Positions 61,016 to 64,000 of a DNA stretch of 64,000 nucleotides are shown piece by piece. Each line of letters starts with the position of its first letter. The first letter of the stretch is position 1. The notes beneath the pieces are model-generated. The model was not told where the DNA came from. It did not search any database and was given only the letters and a program-made list of their open reading frames with translations. Origin of the DNA: G963665925 sp050596425 (GTDB lineage Bacteria > Bacillota > Clostridia > Peptostreptococcales > Acidaminobacteraceae); NCBI RefSeq assembly GCF_050596425.1, contig NZ_CP192292.1, positions 2,666,001-2,730,000 on the forward strand. The letters are read 5' to 3'. The position numbers and the translations under genes are program-made.

Positions 61016-63451
61016 CTATAAAATCTTGTAATTCTCTATTTCTATATTGAATAGTTCAAGTTCATTTTGCATGTCCATAATACAATTCTTAACCTGTTCA
61101 ATATTATCAGATTTAATAGCGTTTTCTATGGCTCTAACACTTTTTAATAACTCAACTTCTCCAAAATTTGAAATAGAACCCTTTGCCTTATGTGTCAACT
61201 CTAAACATATTTCTTTTTTTCCCACAAATAAATTATGTTCAATTCCAGGAATAATTTCATCCCTCATCATTCGCACAATCTTATTTCCTATTTCTGGAAC
61301 CAAAGCTTTGTTACCCATTAATTGGGACTCTATATATTTAAAATCAATACCCGAGACCTTATTTTTTATTTCGTTTTCAACCAGTGACTCGTAAATTTTT
61401 AAGTTATCATCTTTTGCCTGAATACTCACCTTGTCTTGATCAAAACAATTTACTTCACAAGAATAATTGCTTAGAATCTTTATTAACATTTTGGTATCAA
61501 CAGGCTTTGTCATAAAATCATTCATGCCTATTTCTAACAATTCATCTTTATATTCTTTTGTAGCATGCGCTGTTACAGCAATAATTGGAAGGTCATCCTG
61601 ACTAAAGTTTTTCCGAATTAATTTAGTGGTTTGAACGCCATCCATCTCAGGCATTGAAATATCCATCAGGATACAATTATATTTTTTGACCCTAATATGT
61701 TCAATCACTTCTATCCCATTTTCAACAATATCGTATGAACACCCATATTTTGATAGAATTTCTTCCATAAGAATTTGATTGATTCTATTGTCTTCAGCTA
61801 CAAGCACATTTATACCGGCAAGACTGGTTATTTCTGGGGCACTAATATGCTCGAAATTTTCCAATTCATCCTCCTTTGGAATAATAATTGGCAAAGAAAA
61901 ATAGAATACACTTCCTACACCAACTCTACTACTCACTTTTATTCTTCCTCCCATAAGCTCAACAAGTTCTTTTGTAATGGCTAATCCTAGTCCTGTGCCA
62001 CCATATTTTTTTGTTGTATCATCACTCACTTGCTTAAAGGAATCGAAGATGTGATCTAGTTTATCCTGTGGTATGCCAATACCTGTATCTTCAACAGTGA
62101 ACATAAGTTTATAGTCCACAATATCAACAAGTAATTTAATATGACCTCTTTCAGTAAACTTAAAGGCATTGCCAATTAGATTTATGAGAATTTGTTTTAA
62201 TCTAAAACTATCAAGTCTTACATACATGGGTACATCTGATTGTAGTTCTGTAGTAAATTTGATATTGCTCTCACCAGCTTTAAACCTGAACATCTCTTCA
62301 ATTTTGTATATAGCATCAGCAAGATGAACCACTTCTTCAGCAAGGGCAATCTCACCAGCTTCAATTTTTGAAAAGTCCAGAATATCATTAATCACATTTA
62401 ATAAATACTCTCCAGATTCTTTTACAATATTAACCATATACAGTTGTTTCGAGGTTAGATTCGTATCTTGTAATAAGTTCGTCATGCCAATAACACCATT
62501 GAGGGGCGTTCTAATTTCATGACCCATGTTTGATAAAAATTTACTTTTGGCTTCATTCGCATTCTTTTCGAGTTGTTTTTCTTTTATCAACTCTTCTTTC
62601 ATATAAATATCCATCGTGACATCTCTCACAAATACAATGCCACCAATCACTCTATTGCCTTGCACTATAATTGGACTGTACTCACATTCGTAATAGAGGG
62701 TGTTCTTATCATTGATCTTGATTTTCTCTACTGATTGAAATTTTTCAGCCGTTGAAGCATCAAAGTATTTCTTCACTGAATTATAAATAGATTTTAAGTT
62801 TTCATCATTCGCTGATCTTGACTCTAAAATCTCTAAAAGATCATCACCTTTTTTTATCTCATAGTTGAAAATAGATTTAACTTTTTGGAAAAATCTTTCA
62901 TTAAATAAAATGAGCTTACCATTGTGGTCAATCGCAAAGAATGAAATAAGCATTGTATTATCAACAATAGATTTTAGAGTCGATTCCATCATCCAAGTTT
63001 TACTTTCGAGCTCAATGGTATCTGTTATATCATCTACTTCAAAAACAATCTCTTTCTCTTGCCCCAACTTTGTAACATTAAAACGAACTTCTAGCCACAT
63101 AGGTATGTCTATTTTCGGAGGCGTATATTTTAATCTGTAGCTAAGGCTTTCTGACGCTTTCAATCTAGATAATCTCGACTTAATTTCAGTTGCTGTTTTT
63201 AAATCAACTGTGTCTAGTAATCTATCTAAGGTGATTTGATTTTCGAATATTCTAACAATATTTTGTAGTTCAACAGATAACGTAATCATACCTGTTATGG
63301 ATGAATAAATCCCGTATGGTTTGTTAGATGATTTTTTTTGTATAATCTCTTTAACAATAACCGTTTCGTTTGATTTTCCTACTTTGATTGTTGCGAAATA
63401 CGTTATTAGAACCACAACTGCACTATACACGGACAAAAGAATGTAATCCAT
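61016..63451 (-). CDS. Hybrid sensor histidine kinase (PAS-HisKA-HATPase-REC-HPt)
   Basis: 811 residues. One N-terminal membrane helix (about 3-22), a first PAS-like region (45-150), a PAS domain (about 155-285) and a coiled coil, then HisKA with NMGHEIRTPLNGVIGM (His 311), HATPase with the N box LIGNAFKFTERG and EDTGIGIPQD, a receiver (VLVAEDNRINQILM, CILMDISMPEMDG, FMTKPVD) and an HPt domain (LELTHKAKGSISNFG). It should pass phosphate along an internal relay to a partner regulator. The receiver-MpsC gene 20 bp upstream is probably in the same transcript; the T4P locus starts right after it. Confidence 0.93.
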   Translation of the reverse strand: MDYILLSVYSAVVVLITYFATIKVGKSNETVIVKEIIQKKSSNKPYGIYSSITGMITLSVELQNIVRIFENQITLDRLLDTVDLKTATEIKSRLSRLKASESLSYRLKYTPPKIDIPMWLEVRFNVTKLGQEKEIVFEVDDITDTIELESKTWMMESTLKSIVDNTMLISFFAIDHNGKLILFNERFFQKVKSIFNYEIKKGDDLLEILESRSANDENLKSIYNSVKKYFDASTAEKFQSVEKIKINDKNTLYYECEYSPIIVQGNRVIGGIVFVRDVTMDIYMKEELIKEKQLEKNANEAKSKFLSNMGHEIRTPLNGVIGMTNLLQDTNLTSKQLYMVNIVKESGEYLLNVINDILDFSKIEAGEIALAEEVVHLADAIYKIEEMFRFKAGESNIKFTTELQSDVPMYVRLDSFRLKQILINLIGNAFKFTERGHIKLLVDIVDYKLMFTVEDTGIGIPQDKLDHIFDSFKQVSDDTTKKYGGTGLGLAITKELVELMGGRIKVSSRVGVGSVFYFSLPIIIPKEDELENFEHISAPEITSLAGINVLVAEDNRINQILMEEILSKYGCSYDIVENGIEVIEHIRVKKYNCILMDISMPEMDGVQTTKLIRKNFSQDDLPIIAVTAHATKEYKDELLEIGMNDFMTKPVDTKMLIKILSNYSCEVNCFDQDKVSIQAKDDNLKIYESLVENEIKNKVSGIDFKYIESQLMGNKALVPEIGNKIVRMMRDEIIPGIEHNLFVGKKEICLELTHKAKGSISNFGEVELLKSVRAIENAIKSDNIEQVKNCIMDMQNELELFNIEIENYKIL

Positions 63452-63471
63452 TTTATTCCCCTATCATATTT

Positions 63472-64000
63472 CTAAACAATTTCGAATTTAATAATCCATT
63501 CTTCTTCATCTGTTAATGGTTCAATTTTTACTGTCTCAAGTGTTGCCTTTCGTTCTATTGATTCATACACTAAACTTTCAATCTCCCCTTGAAACTCTCT
63601 GTATAAAACTTCACGATTATAGGAAACCATTCTGTTATTAGAAACATTTGTTAGCAAAGACTTTTCTAACTGAGTTAAAGTGCCTTTCATTTTCACAAAT
63701 ACATAGTTCTCTTTAACCAAGACATGAATGGCTGTAGGTCCTTTTTTTGTCAATGTTTTGATGTAAGTCGATATTCTTGATTTGATATCATCAGTCACTT
63801 GAGTTTCCCAGTTCTTATCCATTCCAACAAGTGATTCAATTTTACTGTCTTCTTTAGATCTTTTAATAAGTTTTCGAATAACACCTTGCAAGGCTTCTTC
63901 TAAATCATTTTTTTCAATTGGTTTAACCATATACTGATCAATTCCAATTTCTATACTTTTCAAAATTCTATTCAGTTCATTTATTTCTGTTGTAATAAGT
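63472..64000 (-). CDS. Receiver-MpsC (DUF2294) fusion, C-terminal part
   Basis: The frame is open to the window edge and encodes the last 175 or so residues of a longer protein. Its visible start (ITTEINELNRILKSIEIGIDQYMVKPIE) is the end of a CheY-like receiver with the conserved Lys-Pro. Residues after that match MpsC/DUF2294 (STYIKTLTKKGPTAIHVLVKENYVFVKMKGTLTQLEKSLL). MpsC-like domains are of unclear function. A receiver fused to one, next to a hybrid kinase, suggests a phospho-signalled output. The phosphorylated Asp lies outside the window. Confidence 0.7.
   Translation of the reverse strand, partial: LITTEINELNRILKSIEIGIDQYMVKPIEKNDLEEALQGVIRKLIKRSKEDSKIESLVGMDKNWETQVTDDIKSRISTYIKTLTKKGPTAIHVLVKENYVFVKMKGTLTQLEKSLLTNVSNNRMVSYNREVLYREFQGEIESLVYESIERKATLETVKIEPLTDEEEWIIKFEIV

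Noticed and set aside
835..63451. tRNA genes, CRISPR arrays, insertion sequences
   Set aside because: No T-arm-like GGTTCGAATCC elements with acceptor pairing, no regular spaced repeats and no transposase motifs were seen in any gap.

Overview
The window looks like chromosomal DNA of a low-GC, anaerobic, amino-acid-fermenting member of the Clostridia (Firmicutes). I base this on AT-rich intergenic DNA, strong GGAGG-type ribosome binding sites, T-box and SAM-I (S-box) leaders, a complete ornithine-fermentation operon (ord-ortA-ortB-oraS-oraE-reactivase-orr), a histidine-degradation group and a Gram-positive-style type IV pilus (T4P) locus without an outer-membrane secretin. I cannot name a species. 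I see no rRNA, tRNA, CRISPR array, insertion sequence or phage gene.

Layout. 1-7.4 kb: the N-terminal part of an ammonium transporter behind an attenuator-like hairpin, then small membrane proteins, a SanA/DUF218 protein, a GNAT acetyltransferase, a membrane-anchored receiver-like protein, an exported protein, a Zn-dependent phospholipase C-like protein and an orphan structured RNA (about 6782-6947). 7.5-11.4 kb: a methionine/one-carbon operon (DUF39 and NIL-ferredoxin homocysteine proteins, UPF0280, metF) behind two tandem SAM-I riboswitches, each with its own terminator. 11.4-14.2 kb: a tail-anchored protein with 21-residue coiled-coil repeats, a 28-residue small protein and a TtcA-like protein. 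14.2-23.1 kb: the ornithine operon, read leftward from a sigma-54 promoter at about 23.2 kb. Upstream of it lie a 19-bp perfect inverted repeat and two pairs of 14-bp sites, each pair spaced 23 bp. A RocR-like sigma-54 activator lies nearby at 25.8-27.2 kb. 24-39 kb: signalling genes (two GGDEF proteins, CheW, HD-GYP, a large BTAD-AAA-TPR regulator) mixed with a FakA-FakB fusion, a DUF1295 protein, a nitroreductase and a DUF523-DUF1722 protein. 39.1-40.8 kb: serS behind a T-box with a UCC specifier. 40.8-45.7 kb: hutH, hutU and a single-domain glutamate formiminotransferase; no hutI in the window.

45.8-60.8 kb is a leftward T4P locus: DivIVA-like protein, pilB, pilT, pilC, a second DivIVA-like protein, pilA, minor pseudopilin, pilM, pilN, pilO-like, pilV-like, a large PilX-like protein, pilD, and an EAL phosphodiesterase whose TTG start overlaps the pilD stop. 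Both DivIVA-like genes have leaders with a shared layout: a GGACGAC box near the 5' end, a GGA-triloop hairpin, exactly 10 nt, then a terminator hairpin just before the gene. 61-64 kb holds a hybrid histidine kinase and the end of a receiver-MpsC (DUF2294) fusion that runs off the window.

How it fits together: the cell appears to live on amino acids. Ornithine is racemised, rearranged by the B12/PLP aminomutase, oxidised and thiolytically cleaved. Histidine goes to glutamate plus formimino-tetrahydrofolate, which can feed the folate pool used by MetF. Nutrient state is read by riboswitches, a T-box and a sigma-54 activator, while c-di-GMP enzymes and sensor kinases probably steer the type IV pilus.
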